Source: a virus. Taken from it: a stretch of 53,038 bases of DNA. The stretch spans positions 1 to 53,038 of the IMG/VR virus record IMGVR_UViG_3300046474_000337; one strand, written 5' to 3'. The notes beneath the pieces were generated by a model that saw only the letters and a list, made by a program, of their open reading frames with translations, ran no database searches and had not been told where the DNA came from. The position numbers were made by a program, and so were the translations under genes. Each line of letters begins with the position of its first letter. Position 1 is the first letter of the stretch. Shown here one piece after another: positions 1 through 9,670 of the stretch.

Positions 1-186
1 CTCGACGGCATCCGCGCGCAGGAACTCGCCTTCAACATGGCGATCATCGACGCCTGGCAGAACGCCGTCACCGGAGTGCCCGCCCCTTTGGAGCAGCCCT
101 CGACCGATGGCGAGCAGTCCATGGAGGCATCGATTCCCATGGAAACACTGCAACTGCCCCAGGAGAGTACGGCCGTGCCCGCCTGA
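1..186 (+). CDS. Tail assembly chaperone, short form (C-terminal part, cut by window start)
   Basis: Open from base 1 in frame 1 to TGA at 184-186, giving the last 61 residues of a protein that starts before the window. It lies directly before the tape measure gene, where siphoviruses encode the tail assembly chaperones (the G of the lambda G/GT pair). These proteins bind the tape measure protein during tail assembly and are not part of the virion. The assignment rests on position plus the frameshift signal at 84-90. The residues themselves (a helical piece and a Ser/Thr/Pro-rich end) are not diagnostic. Confidence 0.72.
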   Translation, partial: LDGIRAQELAFNMAIIDAWQNAVTGVPAPLEQPSTDGEQSMEASIPMETLQLPQESTAVPA

Positions 187-317
187 TCCTCAGCCTCCTG
201 GAGAGGTTCCCCGGCTACACCCTGACCACCCTGCTGGAGGAAGACCCCGAGCTCCTGCGGCTTCTAGAGATCGAACGACGCGGCACACCAGAGGAGGTGG
301 ACGGCGGTGGGGAATGA
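1..317 (+). CDS. Tail assembly chaperone, long form made by -1 frameshift (C-terminal part)
   Basis: Frame 3 is open from the window edge to TGA at 315-317 and has no start of its own near the tape measure gene. A ribosome slipping back one base at 84-90 would re-read g90 and continue in this frame. The added tail contains the stretch LILSLLERFPGYTLTTLL and then an acidic helix, which resembles the T-domain of known G-T fusions. It overlaps the tape measure gene by 11 bases. The frame and signal are seen directly; use of the shift is inferred from family behaviour. Confidence 0.68.
   Translation, partial: RRHPRAGTRLQHGDHRRLAERRHRSARPFGAALDRWRAVHGGIDSHGNTATAPGEYGRARLILSLLERFPGYTLTTLLEEDPELLRLLEIERRGTPEEVDGGGE
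84..90 (+). promoter_or_regulatory. -1 ribosomal slippery heptamer CCCTTTG
   Basis: In the zero frame the bases read C CCT TTG, a full X XXY YYZ match. Pro and Leu tRNAs can re-pair one base back on CCC and TTT. It sits about 100 bases before the zero-frame stop and links the two chaperone frames, as in lambda G/GT. Confidence 0.72.
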
Positions 318-3300
318 CATCGAGATCAGAGTCAGGGTCGCGAACAACACCGCGACCGGGATCACCGCCGTCAACCGCTCCCTCAACAACCTCCGCGACG
401 AGGCCCGCGACGCTGGCCGCAGCCTCGACGGCCTCGCCGTCCGCGCCGCCGCAACCGCGGTCGCCCTCCGCAGCCTGAAGGACGCTGCACAGGACGCCTC
501 CCGCGCACTCCGCTCCCTGAACACGGCCGCCCGTAACACCGACGGCCGCCTCGACACCCTGTCCACCCGCAGCCGCACGCTGCGCTCAGACACCGACGAC
601 CTCGACGGCAGCATGCGCCGCCTCACCACCACCATGGGCGGCGTACGCGGCAGCACCGGAACCCTCCGCACCTCGTTCGGGAACGCCGGCAACGGCATGC
701 AGCAGCTGAAGGCGGCGGCGATCACCCTTGCGCCGGCGTTGATTCCGGTGGCGGCGTCGCTGGTGCCGATCGCTGCGCAGGCTGGCGCGGCCGGTATTGC
801 GGTGGGTGTGTTCGGTGCGGCGATGCTCGGTCAGTTGTCGGCGGTGAAGAACGCGGCGGACGCGCAGACGAAGTACACCGACGCGGTCAAGAAGCACGGG
901 CCGGCGTCCCAGCAGGCGGCGCAGGCCGAGACGCTGTTCCTGGATCAGGTGCGGCAGATGGACCCAGCGACGCGCCGTACGGCCGCCGCGCTGGGGGTAC
1001 TGAAGGACCAGTACAAGGCCTGGTCAAAGTCGCTGGCCGGGGACACGATGCCGGTGGCCACGAAGGGGCTTGCGATCTTCGGCGCGTTGATGCCGAAGCT
1101 GACGCCGGTGGTGAAGGGCGCGGCGGGTGAGCTGAATCGCTTCATGACGATCCTCGGCGGGGGCGTCAACAGTTCCGGGTTCTCCAAGTTCATGGACTCC
1201 TTTGCGCGGTTCTCGACGGGCGCCCTGTCGAAGGCCAACGACGGGCTCGTCCGCTTCATGCGGACGATGTCGGGTGGCGCAGGGTCGGCGCAGTTCACGA
1301 AGTTCATGGAGTACGCGCAAAGGGTCGGCCCGGCGGTCGGTGAGACCCTGCTGAACCTGTCGAAGGGCCTCGTTCACTTGGTGGCGGCGGCGTCGGAGAC
1401 CGGTGTGAGCATGCTGACGCTGGTCAACGCGTTCGCGAAGCTCGTCAATGCGATCCCGACTGAGGTGCTGAGCACGCTGCTTCAGTTCGTGGTGGTGCTG
1501 AAGGCGGTGAAGCTCGCGGCTGCGGGGATGGCCGCGATGGGCGGGCTGTCTGCGTTCGCGACGAGTCTTGGGGCGATGCGGACGGCGGCGGCCGGTGCGA
1601 CGGGCCCGCTCGCGTCGCTGGGTGCGGCGTTCGGTGCGCTGTCGCGGACGGCGAAGGTGGCGCTCGTCGGTGCGGGGATCGGCATCCTCGTCATCGCCCT
1701 GTCGCGGCTGTCCACCATCGGGAAGTCCGCGCCCCCGGACATCGACCGTATGACGACGGCGCTGGGCAAGCTCGGCACCACGGGCAAGGTGACGGGCGAG
1801 GCCGCGCGGGTCTTCGGTACTGACTTCGGGAAGCTGGGTGACTCGCTTCGGACGTTGTCGCGCCCGTCGAACTTGGACAAGTTCCAGCAGGGGCTTACGA
1901 GCCTGATCGGCATGGACTCGACGCCGGTGAAGGACGCGAAGGAAGCGTTCGACGGTCTCGACAAGGGGCTGACCAGCCTGGTGAAGGGCGGGAAGGCCGA
2001 GCTCGCGGCGGCAGCCCTTGAGACGTCGATCAAGAACCTGAAGAAGCAGGGTTTCACCTCGAAGGAAGTGACGTCCCAGCTCGACGATTACAAGGCGGCG
2101 CTCGCGGATCAGGCGCTGGAGCAGCAGTTGGCGGCGCAGGCGATGGGCCTGTTTGGTGATCAGGCGCTCGCGGTGCAAGGCAAGTTGGACGCACAGAAGC
2201 AGTCTGCTGATGGGCTGCGGCAGTCCATCGAGGCGCTCAACGATGCCAACCGGTCGGCGCTCGGCGGGATGATCGGTTTCGAGGCGAGCATCGACGCCGC
2301 ATCGAAGGCGGCGAAGGAGAACGCGAACAGCCTCGACATGGTCAACGGGCACTTGGACGTGAACAGCCCGAAGGCTCAGGCCGCAGCGACCGCGCTGAAC
2401 GACCTGGCGTCGAAGACGAAGGACGCCGCGCTCAGCGCGCGGGAGAGCGGCGAGAGCTGGGAGTACGTCAACGGGATCTATGAGCGGGGCCGTAGCCAGC
2501 TGATCAAGTCGGCTGAGGCGATGGGCCTGACCGAGACCCAGGCCAGGCAGCTTGCCGACCAGATCATGAAGGTCCCGGACAAGACGGCCAAGGTGAAGGG
2601 CAACATCGAGGACCTGGAAGCCAAGATCAAGGCTGCCAAGAGCAAGCTGTCCAAGGTTCCCGACTCCCGTAAGGCGAAGGTGCGGGGAGAGATCTCCGAC
2701 CTGGAAGCGAAGCTCGCGCAGGCTCGCCGCGACCTCGCAGCGATCGACGGGCAGACCGCCACCGTGCGCATCATGACGCAGTACTTCACGGCGAAGTCTC
2801 CGTCTCAGTTGGCGGCCGCGCACGGCCGGGCGTCCGGTGGGCTCGCGCCCGGGTACGCGGACGGCGGCCAGGTGGTCCAGACGCATCCGAACGGCGGTCT
2901 GATCACCGGCCCCGGGTCGGGCACGTCGGACTCGGTCCTTGAGATGTCCCCGAACGGGGGCGCGTACCGGACGTCGAACCGCGAGTACATCGTGCAAGAG
3001 TCGTCGGTCCGTAAGTACGGGGTGGGTTTCCTCGACGCGCTGAACGCGGGCCGGCTGAAGCTCGCCGGGTTCGCGAAGGGCGGTCTGACGAAGGCCGAGA
3101 AGCAGGCCCGGCACGACGCTGTCGGGCAGCTCACGATCTCCCACTTCGGGCGCGTGGCCGGGTACCAGAACGATGAGTTCCGTAGCGCGCTGGGCAAGGC
3201 GGACAGTGTGGGTTCGCTGGTCAACGCGTTGAACCAGTGGCGCGGCGTCATCAAGGCGGCGACGCACGGGGCGACGGAGTCCCGCCTGCTGAAGCAGCTG

Positions 3301-4197
3301 GAGGCGGCGGGGAAGGGGCTGTTGAAGTACGAGAAGCAGCTCAACTCTGTGAACAAGTCGTTGGAGAAGGCGAAGGAGAAGCTCGACGGGCTGAAGCAGG
3401 CGGCCGCACAGATGGCGGACAGCGTGAAGTCGGGTGTGCTGTCGTCGGCGAACATCACGAAGGGCGCGCAGGGCGACGCCCCGGTCACAGTGAAGTCGAT
3501 CATGTCGGGGCTGACGTCGTCGCGGGACAAGGCCTCGTCGTTCTCGAAGGCGCTCGCGGACCTGAAGAAGAAGGGCGTCTCCAAGGACCTCATCGGCCAG
3601 ATCGCGGAGGCCGGGATCGAGGGCGGCGGGCTGGAGACGGCGGGCGCCCTGCTCGGGGCGAGCAAGAGCGAGATCGCGTCGATGAACAAGCTCCAGTCGC
3701 AGATCAACTCCAGTGCGAAGGCGGCGGGGAAGACCGCGGCGGACGCGATGTACGGGGCGGGCATCAAGGCGGCTGAGGGGCTCGTGGCGGGTTTGCAGAA
3801 GAAGCAGGACGCGATCGAGAAGGCCATGATGAAGATCGCCAAGAGCATGGAGAAGGCGATCAAGAAGGCGCTCGGCATCAAGAGCCCGAGCCGGGTCATG
3901 CTCGACGTCGGTCACCAGACCGCCGAAGGATTCGCCCTCGGCATCCAGCGCAACAAGTCCGTGCAGCCCGCATGGGCGTCCATGCTCAACGTCCCCCGCA
4001 CCAGCGCCCCCAGGGCCGCACGAAGCGCAGCAACGACCGCCAGCAGCACAGCAGGCGGCGGATGGGACGGGCGACCCATCGTCATCCCCATCGACATCGG
4101 CGGCAGCCACCTCGGGACCGTCCTCGTCGACGTCACCCGCAAGGAAGTCCGCGTCCGCGGCGGGAACGTACAGGCCGTCCTCGGACAGGGGAGTTAA
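307..4197 (+). CDS. Tape measure protein
   Basis: A 1,296-residue protein that sets tail length and is thought to help DNA passage across the envelope at infection. The start is GTG at 307, preceded by GAGGAGGTG at 291-299. The N-terminal 110 residues are charged and probably coiled coil. Residues about 137-180 are a long Ala/Val-rich hydrophobic segment, with further hydrophobic stretches near 370-470. Ala/Lys-rich coiled-coil segments occur near 750-810 and 1000-1200, one with a KxKGNIEDLEAKI-type repeat. Length, composition and position after the chaperones all fit the family. No lysozyme or peptidase motif is visible inside it. It ends two bases before the next gene. Confidence 0.93.
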   Translation: MGNDIEIRVRVANNTATGITAVNRSLNNLRDEARDAGRSLDGLAVRAAATAVALRSLKDAAQDASRALRSLNTAARNTDGRLDTLSTRSRTLRSDTDDLDGSMRRLTTTMGGVRGSTGTLRTSFGNAGNGMQQLKAAAITLAPALIPVAASLVPIAAQAGAAGIAVGVFGAAMLGQLSAVKNAADAQTKYTDAVKKHGPASQQAAQAETLFLDQVRQMDPATRRTAAALGVLKDQYKAWSKSLAGDTMPVATKGLAIFGALMPKLTPVVKGAAGELNRFMTILGGGVNSSGFSKFMDSFARFSTGALSKANDGLVRFMRTMSGGAGSAQFTKFMEYAQRVGPAVGETLLNLSKGLVHLVAAASETGVSMLTLVNAFAKLVNAIPTEVLSTLLQFVVVLKAVKLAAAGMAAMGGLSAFATSLGAMRTAAAGATGPLASLGAAFGALSRTAKVALVGAGIGILVIALSRLSTIGKSAPPDIDRMTTALGKLGTTGKVTGEAARVFGTDFGKLGDSLRTLSRPSNLDKFQQGLTSLIGMDSTPVKDAKEAFDGLDKGLTSLVKGGKAELAAAALETSIKNLKKQGFTSKEVTSQLDDYKAALADQALEQQLAAQAMGLFGDQALAVQGKLDAQKQSADGLRQSIEALNDANRSALGGMIGFEASIDAASKAAKENANSLDMVNGHLDVNSPKAQAAATALNDLASKTKDAALSARESGESWEYVNGIYERGRSQLIKSAEAMGLTETQARQLADQIMKVPDKTAKVKGNIEDLEAKIKAAKSKLSKVPDSRKAKVRGEISDLEAKLAQARRDLAAIDGQTATVRIMTQYFTAKSPSQLAAAHGRASGGLAPGYADGGQVVQTHPNGGLITGPGSGTSDSVLEMSPNGGAYRTSNREYIVQESSVRKYGVGFLDALNAGRLKLAGFAKGGLTKAEKQARHDAVGQLTISHFGRVAGYQNDEFRSALGKADSVGSLVNALNQWRGVIKAATHGATESRLLKQLEAAGKGLLKYEKQLNSVNKSLEKAKEKLDGLKQAAAQMADSVKSGVLSSANITKGAQGDAPVTVKSIMSGLTSSRDKASSFSKALADLKKKGVSKDLIGQIAEAGIEGGGLETAGALLGASKSEIASMNKLQSQINSSAKAAGKTAADAMYGAGIKAAEGLVAGLQKKQDAIEKAMMKIAKSMEKAIKKALGIKSPSRVMLDVGHQTAEGFALGIQRNKSVQPAWASMLNVPRTSAPRAARSAATTASSTAGGGWDGRPIVIPIDIGGSHLGTVLVDVTRKEVRVRGGNVQAVLGQGS

Positions 4198-4199
4198 CG

Positions 4200-7100
4200 A
4201 TGGCGTTCCCGCAGACCCCGCTCCCCATCAAGGTCGAACTCCAGGTCGGCTCCACATGGACTGACGTGACGACCGACGTCCGCGCGGACCAACAGATCCG
4301 CATCATCCGCGGCCGATCCGACGAGGGACAGACTGTCGACACCACCCGGTGCGCGTTCACCCTCGACAACAACTCCGGGAAGTACTCGCCACGGAACGCC
4401 AGCGGCCCGTACTACGGGCAGATCGGCCGCAACACCCCATGCAGGGTGAGCGTCCTGACGGGCACCCCGTACCTCGACCTGACCGGCAGCAACAGCGACT
4501 ATGCCGAGACTGCCGACGTGGCCGCGCTGGACATCACGGGCGACCTCGACGTCAGGTTGGACGCGTCGTTCGCGAACTGGCTGCCGCCCATTCTGAGTCT
4601 TACCTCTGGGTCCGTTGAGATGATCGGCAAGTTCTCCGGGACAGGCCAAAAGAGCTGGTGGCTAGGGTCGCGGAACGGGCTGCTGTACTTCGAGTGGTCC
4701 GCGGACGGCACGAACTCCCTGTCGGCGTCGTCGACGCTGCCGCCGGTGATACCGGGATCGGGCCGTCTGGCGGTACGGGTGACGCTGGACGTCGACAACG
4801 GTGCGTCGGGGAACACGGTCCGCTTCTACACGGCCGCCAACCTGGATGCGCCGTGGACGCAGCTCGGCGCCGCAGTCACGCAGGCCGGCACAACAAGCGT
4901 GTTCAGTTCGACGTCACCGGTTCGGATCGGGAACGCGACCGGTTTCACGTTCGCGCAGCCGTTCGGCCGGGTGCATTCGGCCGAGATCCGCAACGGACTG
5001 TGGGGCACGGTCGTCGCACAGCCCTACTTCAGCGCGCAGTCGGTGGGCGTGACGTCGTTCTCGGATTCGCCGGGCCGCACATGGACGATGAACGGGGCGT
5101 CGTCGATCACGAACAGGCAGACCCGGTTCGTCGGCGAGGTCTCGACATGGGCTCCCCGCTGGGAGACACGGTTCGACGTCGTCACCCAGATCGAAGCATC
5201 CGGCATCCTCAGGCGGCTCACACAGGGCGCCTCCCCGGTGCGCAGCGCCATGTCCCGGGAGCTGACGAACCCGTCGCGTACGGGGATCGTCGGGTACTGG
5301 CCGATGGAGGACGAAGCCGGGGCCACATCGTTCGCTTCGGCGCTGAACGGACAGGCGGCGATGCCTGTCCCGTCGTCGGGCGTGACGCTGGCGGCGTTCT
5401 CCGACTGGGTGTCGTCCGCACCACTGCCGACCTACAGCTTCGGGACGACGAAGGTGCGGCTCGCCCCGTACACGGCGACGAACTTTATCTTCGCCCGCTT
5501 CTTTGTCCAGGTCCCTGCGGGCGGTGTGAGCGGCACAGACCGCCTGTTCGGCTTTACGACGACAGGGACCGCCCGTACGTGGGCGCTGACCATCAACACC
5601 GTTGGTGCTCTCTCCTTGCAGGCGTACGACGCCGACGGTACGCAACTATTCACCAGCGCTTTCGGGCTTTTCGCCATCAACGGCCTGCCCCGGCACATCG
5701 GGATCGAGCTGACACAGAACGGCGCCAACATCGACTGGGCGCTGCTCGTCTACGAGATCGACAAGACGACCCTGATCAACGCTGTGTCCACCGCTCTGGC
5801 CGGCACCCTCAACAGCTACACGGCAGGCGCCGCCACCGAGGTGCGGGTCGGGCAGGACGGTCTCCTCAACGGCACGGCCGTCGGTCACGTAGTCATGGCG
5901 AGCAGCAGTACCTCCTACCTGTCCACACAGGGCGCAATGATCGGCTGGCGGGAGGAAACCACCAACGGCCGCATCCAGCGCCTCGGAAACGAGGAGGGAT
6001 TCCCCGCGTACGGCGTGTCCGTCTCCGATCAGGAGATGGGCCCACAGGGGCGGTCCACGCTCGTCGACCTGCTGCGCGAGGCTGAAGCCGCCGACGAAGG
6101 CATCCTGTGCGAGGGCCGCTCATATCTGGGCCTCAGGTTCCGTGACCACGTCAGCCTGTACAACCAGACGGCGGCGCTCACCCTCAACTACACAGGATCG
6201 GACGGGCTCGTCACCCCGCTGGAGCCGACCGACGACGACCAGCAGGTACGCAACGACATAACGGTCGCCCGCACCGACGGCTCGTCCTCCCGCGTCACCC
6301 TCGACACCGGCACCCTGTCCACCCTGTCCCCGCCCAACGGCGTGGGCCGGTACACGGACAGCGTCACCCTCAACCTTGCCGACGACACACAGACACTGGA
6401 CCACGCCGGTTGGCGGCTCCATACCGGAACGTGGGACGAGACCCGCTACCCGGTCGTGCGGGTGGTGCTGTCGAAAGCGCCGGCCTCGTTGGAGACGGCG
6501 GCCGCGGTGGACATCGGAGACCGGATCCAGATCACTAACCCCCCGGCGTGGCTGCCACTCGACACGATCGACCTGATGGTGCAGGGGTACTCCGAGACGC
6601 TGGATCAGTTCAACTGGAGCTTGGACTTCAACTGCACCCCCTGCGGACCGTGGGATGTGACGTGGGCGGGTGATGCGTCGACTGCCTCCAGCCCCCGCGA
6701 GTTCCGGTTCACCGACCCGGACGGCAGCGCGCTCGCCGAGGATCTGACGACGACCGAGACGGACATCGACGTCTTGACCACCAGCGGCCAGGTCTGGACG
6801 CCGAACGTCTCCGACACGCCGTTCGACTGGCGGGTGTCGGGCGAGGTCATGACCGTCACCGCGCCAGGTGGCCTGCTCAACACCAACCCGTTCTTCAACG
6901 CGGATATATCGGGATGGACAGGCTCGAACTGCACCATCACCCGATCCACGACCTACGTGCATCCGCATTCGCGCGCGCAGGCGTCGCTCAGGGTCGTCCC
7001 GGACGGCGTCAGCTCCACGCATTCCCCGGTCTGCACCATCACGGACGTCGGCACCATCACCCCGGGCGCCAACTACGTCGCATCGATGTGGGTGTTCTCC

Positions 7101-8063
7101 GTCAACGGATGGACGGACTTCCGCCCGACGGTCGACTGGAAGGACTCGACGGGCGCCTCGATCAGCACGTCGTCCGGTACGGCGCAGGTGGTGTCGGCCA
7201 GTGTGTGGACGTACCTCACGGCGACCTACACGGCACCGGCCGGAGCGTCCCGGGCGGTGGTGCGGGCCAGGCTGGGCGGCACAGCCAGCACGAGCGACAT
7301 TTGGTACGCGTGGGGTATTCGCATCACGCGCAGCACGTCGAGTTGGTTGTACGACGCGTTCGGCCGCACTGTGTCGAGCAGTTGGGGCACCAGCGATTCC
7401 GGAATGACGTGGGCCACCGTGGGCGGGGGCAGCGCCAGCGACTACAGCGTCAACGGGGCTGCTGCGGTGCAGGTGTTGTCCACGCTGGACACCAGCCGCC
7501 GCACCTCCGTCACAGCCATCCACCCGGACGCCGACATCTACTGCGACATCACCACCAGTGCGCTCGCCACGGGCGACAGCCTGTACGGCGCGGTGACAGC
7601 GCGGATGCTCGACGCGTCCAACATGTACATGTGCAGGGCCGAGTTCACGACCAGCAACACGATCGTCGTAACAGTCCGGAAGATGATCGCTGACGTACAG
7701 ACACAGCTCGGCGCCACGTACACGCTGCCCTTCACCCACGTCGCGGGCAGCTTCATCCGCGTCCGCTTCCAAGTCCGGGGCACCGCCCTGCGAGCGAAGG
7801 CATGGCGGGTCGGTGACCAGGAGCCCGGGGCCTGGCACATCGACACCACCGACAGCGCCATCACCGCAGCGAACCAGATCGGCACCCGCTCCATCAGGTC
7901 GACCGGCAACACCAACGCCGCCACCGTGGCCATCCAGTACGACAACGTCGAGGTCATCAACCCACAGACGTACACCGTCACCCGCAGCGCCAACCGCGTC
8001 GTCAAAGCCCAGACCAGCGGCGCCGCAGTGGCGCTCGCCTATCCCGCCTACACGGCCCTGTAG
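4200..8063 (+). CDS. Large modular minor tail protein (tail tip / host recognition)
   Basis: A 1,287-residue protein starting with ATG at 4200, two bases after the tape measure stop; the same frame is open upstream but only as read-through of the tape measure gene. Residues 1-110 resemble the distal-tail or minor-tail entry of actinophages (for example VELQVGSTWTDVTTDV). Residues about 120-290 and 360-600 look like concanavalin/LamG-type jelly-roll domains. Around residue 895 a block beginning NTNPFFNADISGWTG looks like a CBM4/9-type carbohydrate-binding module, and another jelly-roll follows from about 1050. This domain order suggests cell-surface glycan binding during adsorption. The role is inferred from domain style and position; no enzymatic motif was recognised. 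Confidence 0.8.
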   Translation: MAFPQTPLPIKVELQVGSTWTDVTTDVRADQQIRIIRGRSDEGQTVDTTRCAFTLDNNSGKYSPRNASGPYYGQIGRNTPCRVSVLTGTPYLDLTGSNSDYAETADVAALDITGDLDVRLDASFANWLPPILSLTSGSVEMIGKFSGTGQKSWWLGSRNGLLYFEWSADGTNSLSASSTLPPVIPGSGRLAVRVTLDVDNGASGNTVRFYTAANLDAPWTQLGAAVTQAGTTSVFSSTSPVRIGNATGFTFAQPFGRVHSAEIRNGLWGTVVAQPYFSAQSVGVTSFSDSPGRTWTMNGASSITNRQTRFVGEVSTWAPRWETRFDVVTQIEASGILRRLTQGASPVRSAMSRELTNPSRTGIVGYWPMEDEAGATSFASALNGQAAMPVPSSGVTLAAFSDWVSSAPLPTYSFGTTKVRLAPYTATNFIFARFFVQVPAGGVSGTDRLFGFTTTGTARTWALTINTVGALSLQAYDADGTQLFTSAFGLFAINGLPRHIGIELTQNGANIDWALLVYEIDKTTLINAVSTALAGTLNSYTAGAATEVRVGQDGLLNGTAVGHVVMASSSTSYLSTQGAMIGWREETTNGRIQRLGNEEGFPAYGVSVSDQEMGPQGRSTLVDLLREAEAADEGILCEGRSYLGLRFRDHVSLYNQTAALTLNYTGSDGLVTPLEPTDDDQQVRNDITVARTDGSSSRVTLDTGTLSTLSPPNGVGRYTDSVTLNLADDTQTLDHAGWRLHTGTWDETRYPVVRVVLSKAPASLETAAAVDIGDRIQITNPPAWLPLDTIDLMVQGYSETLDQFNWSLDFNCTPCGPWDVTWAGDASTASSPREFRFTDPDGSALAEDLTTTETDIDVLTTSGQVWTPNVSDTPFDWRVSGEVMTVTAPGGLLNTNPFFNADISGWTGSNCTITRSTTYVHPHSRAQASLRVVPDGVSSTHSPVCTITDVGTITPGANYVASMWVFSVNGWTDFRPTVDWKDSTGASISTSSGTAQVVSASVWTYLTATYTAPAGASRAVVRARLGGTASTSDIWYAWGIRITRSTSSWLYDAFGRTVSSSWGTSDSGMTWATVGGGSASDYSVNGAAAVQVLSTLDTSRRTSVTAIHPDADIYCDITTSALATGDSLYGAVTARMLDASNMYMCRAEFTTSNTIVVTVRKMIADVQTQLGATYTLPFTHVAGSFIRVRFQVRGTALRAKAWRVGDQEPGAWHIDTTDSAITAANQIGTRSIRSTGNTNAATVAIQYDNVEVINPQTYTVTRSANRVVKAQTSGAAVALAYPAYTAL

Positions 8064-8072
8064 GAGGCCCGC

Positions 8073-8594
8073 ATGTCCAGATACCCAGTGATCTACGCGG
8101 GCCAGCGCATCACCGGCACGCTCCTCACCTCAACGATGCCGGACATCATGTTCAAGACCACCAACGAGGACCGGGCGTCGACGACGACCCTCGCCAATGA
8201 CACTGACCTCGTCGCAACGTTGGAAGCCAACGCGACGTATCAGGTCCAGTTCTATCTGCACTTCGCGGCGCTCGACGCCGCCCGCTTCAAGACCGCGTGG
8301 GCCACCCCGAGCGGTGCCAGCGGCAGCCGCTCCGCAGTCGGCCCCGACCAAGCGGCCATCCTCTCCAGCACTTCCTCGGGAGGCCAGGGCCGGTGGGGTG
8401 TGCACGCCTTCACCACGGCCTGTACGTACGGCACCCGCGACTCGGCGACGGCCCAGTGCTTCGGACTTGAGGAGGGCGTCGTCACCACCACGAGCGCGGG
8501 CACCCTCGCCATCCAGTGGGCGCAGGCCACCAGCAACGCGACAGCTACCCGGCTCGCTTCGGGGTCCTACCTCATCGTTCGACGACTGGCCTAG
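8073..8594 (+). CDS. Small tail-tip or fibre-type protein, unknown function
   Basis: 173 residues, ATG at 8073 with AGGAGG at 8062-8067. The sequence is rich in Thr, Ala and Ser, with a beta-strand-like pattern (FYLHFAAL, a Gly/Ser-rich turn, then TLAIQWAQATSNAT) as in trimeric or virion-surface beta proteins. No signal peptide or membrane segment. It lies between the large minor tail protein and the lysis genes and probably belongs to the tail tip. Such proteins are common in Streptomyces phages, but I cannot give a tested function. Confidence 0.7.
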   Translation: MSRYPVIYAGQRITGTLLTSTMPDIMFKTTNEDRASTTTLANDTDLVATLEANATYQVQFYLHFAALDAARFKTAWATPSGASGSRSAVGPDQAAILSSTSSGGQGRWGVHAFTTACTYGTRDSATAQCFGLEEGVVTTTSAGTLAIQWAQATSNATATRLASGSYLIVRRLA

Positions 8595-8604
8595 GAGACG
8601 ACTG

Positions 8605-8820
8605 ATGACCGAGATGCCGTACCCCTACTACAAGCTCCAGTCGGATGGGCCGTCGGAGACGGGGTTCACGCTGAAGTTCCAGATCGAGGAAGGCGCTGGC
8701 GGCCCGCTCGACGGCAAGACCACCGACGGCGTCCTCGACAGCCTCAAGCAGCTCCTCACTGGCGACGGCACAACAGTGTCGCTGATCCACTACGAGGTCA
8801 CCACCACCAACAACCTGTGA
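8605..8820 (+). CDS. Small conserved-type phage protein, unknown
   Basis: 71 residues, ATG at 8605 with AGGAGA at 8593-8598, ending 11 bases before the next start. It begins [16 protein letters not shown] and contains an acidic, Gly-rich central part followed by a short helix ([11 protein letters not shown]). It is soluble and has no cysteines. Co-transcription with tail and lysis genes suggests a structural or lysis accessory role; nothing more can be read from the sequence. Confidence 0.68.
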   Translation: MTEMPYPYYKLQSDGPSETGFTLKFQIEEGAGGPLDGKTTDGVLDSLKQLLTGDGTTVSLIHYEVTTTNNL

Positions 8821-8831
8821 GAGGGGGCCTC

Positions 8832-9668
8832 ATGGCCACCACGATTCCCCAGCAGCACCGGCCAGGAATGCACCTGGGCCGCCACATCGAGCACGACCCG
8901 CGCTCCCTCGCCTACGCGCACGGCGTGCTGCCCAAGTCGGCCATCAAGAGCGTCGAATGGACGCGCCGCATCCCCGTCCTCGATCAGGGGCAACTCGGCT
9001 CATGCACCGGCAACGCGGGCACTGGCGTCCTCGGCACCGACAGCGCCGGGCGTACCGCGTCCACCACGGTCACCATCACAGCCACCGCCGCGGCTGCCTC
9101 GCACGGCCTGTTCACGGCCGGGACATACGACCTGGACGAGGCGTTCGCGGTCAAGCTGTACTCGCTCGCGACGATCCTCGACGGCGTCACGGGCTCCTAC
9201 CCGCCCACCGACACCGGCAGCACGGGCATCGGTGTGGCGAAGGCGCTGAAGGCCCTCGGGCTCGCCTCCAGCTACACGCACGCCTTCTCGATCGCCGCCC
9301 TCAACTCGGCGTTGCAGACCGGGCCGGTGATGATCGGCATACCGTGGCTGGCCAGCATGTTCGACACCAAGAGCGACGGCCGGATCGTCGTCACCAAGAC
9401 GTCCCAGCTCGACGGCGGACACGAGCTGGAACTGTCCCGCTTCGACGCGAGTACGGGCGAGTACTGGGTGCCGAACTCGTGGTCGGACAGCTGGGGCGTG
9501 GACGGTTGGGCGTACTTCACCACCGCGGACCTGACCTGGCTGCTGTCCCAGCAGGGCGACGTGACGGTGCCCCAGCTGACGACCGCCCCCGCGCCGGCGC
9601 CGTCCGCGCCGAGTGGCGCCCAAGTCGCGGCTGCGGTCCGCAGCGCCCTGAGCGGGCTGGGAGTCTGA
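8832..9668 (+). CDS. Papain-like (C1-type) cysteine peptidase
   Basis: 278 residues, ATG at 8832 preceded by GAGAGGGGG; a GTG at 8817 is in frame but has no ribosome binding site. The papain triad is visible. [11 protein letters not shown] holds the nucleophile C58 with an oxyanion Gln a few residues before it, GGHE gives H197, and PNSWSDSWG gives N215 with the usual following Ser-Trp and Trp-Gly. A Pro/Ala-rich tail follows residue 245. There is no signal peptide. The gene lies between tail-tip genes and the endolysin, so it may act on cell-surface protein or peptide cross-links at entry or lysis. The fold call is strong; the substrate is unknown. Confidence 0.8.
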   Translation: MATTIPQQHRPGMHLGRHIEHDPRSLAYAHGVLPKSAIKSVEWTRRIPVLDQGQLGSCTGNAGTGVLGTDSAGRTASTTVTITATAAAASHGLFTAGTYDLDEAFAVKLYSLATILDGVTGSYPPTDTGSTGIGVAKALKALGLASSYTHAFSIAALNSALQTGPVMIGIPWLASMFDTKSDGRIVVTKTSQLDGGHELELSRFDASTGEYWVPNSWSDSWGVDGWAYFTTADLTWLLSQQGDVTVPQLTTAPAPAPSAPSGAQVAAAVRSALSGLGV

Positions 9669-9670
9669 CC

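Noticed and set aside
1024-4110. Very long leftward open frame opposite the tape measure gene
   Set aside because: Its product is Arg/Leu/His-rich without domains and mirrors the GC-rich codon pattern of the tape measure gene; a typical antisense shadow in high-GC DNA.
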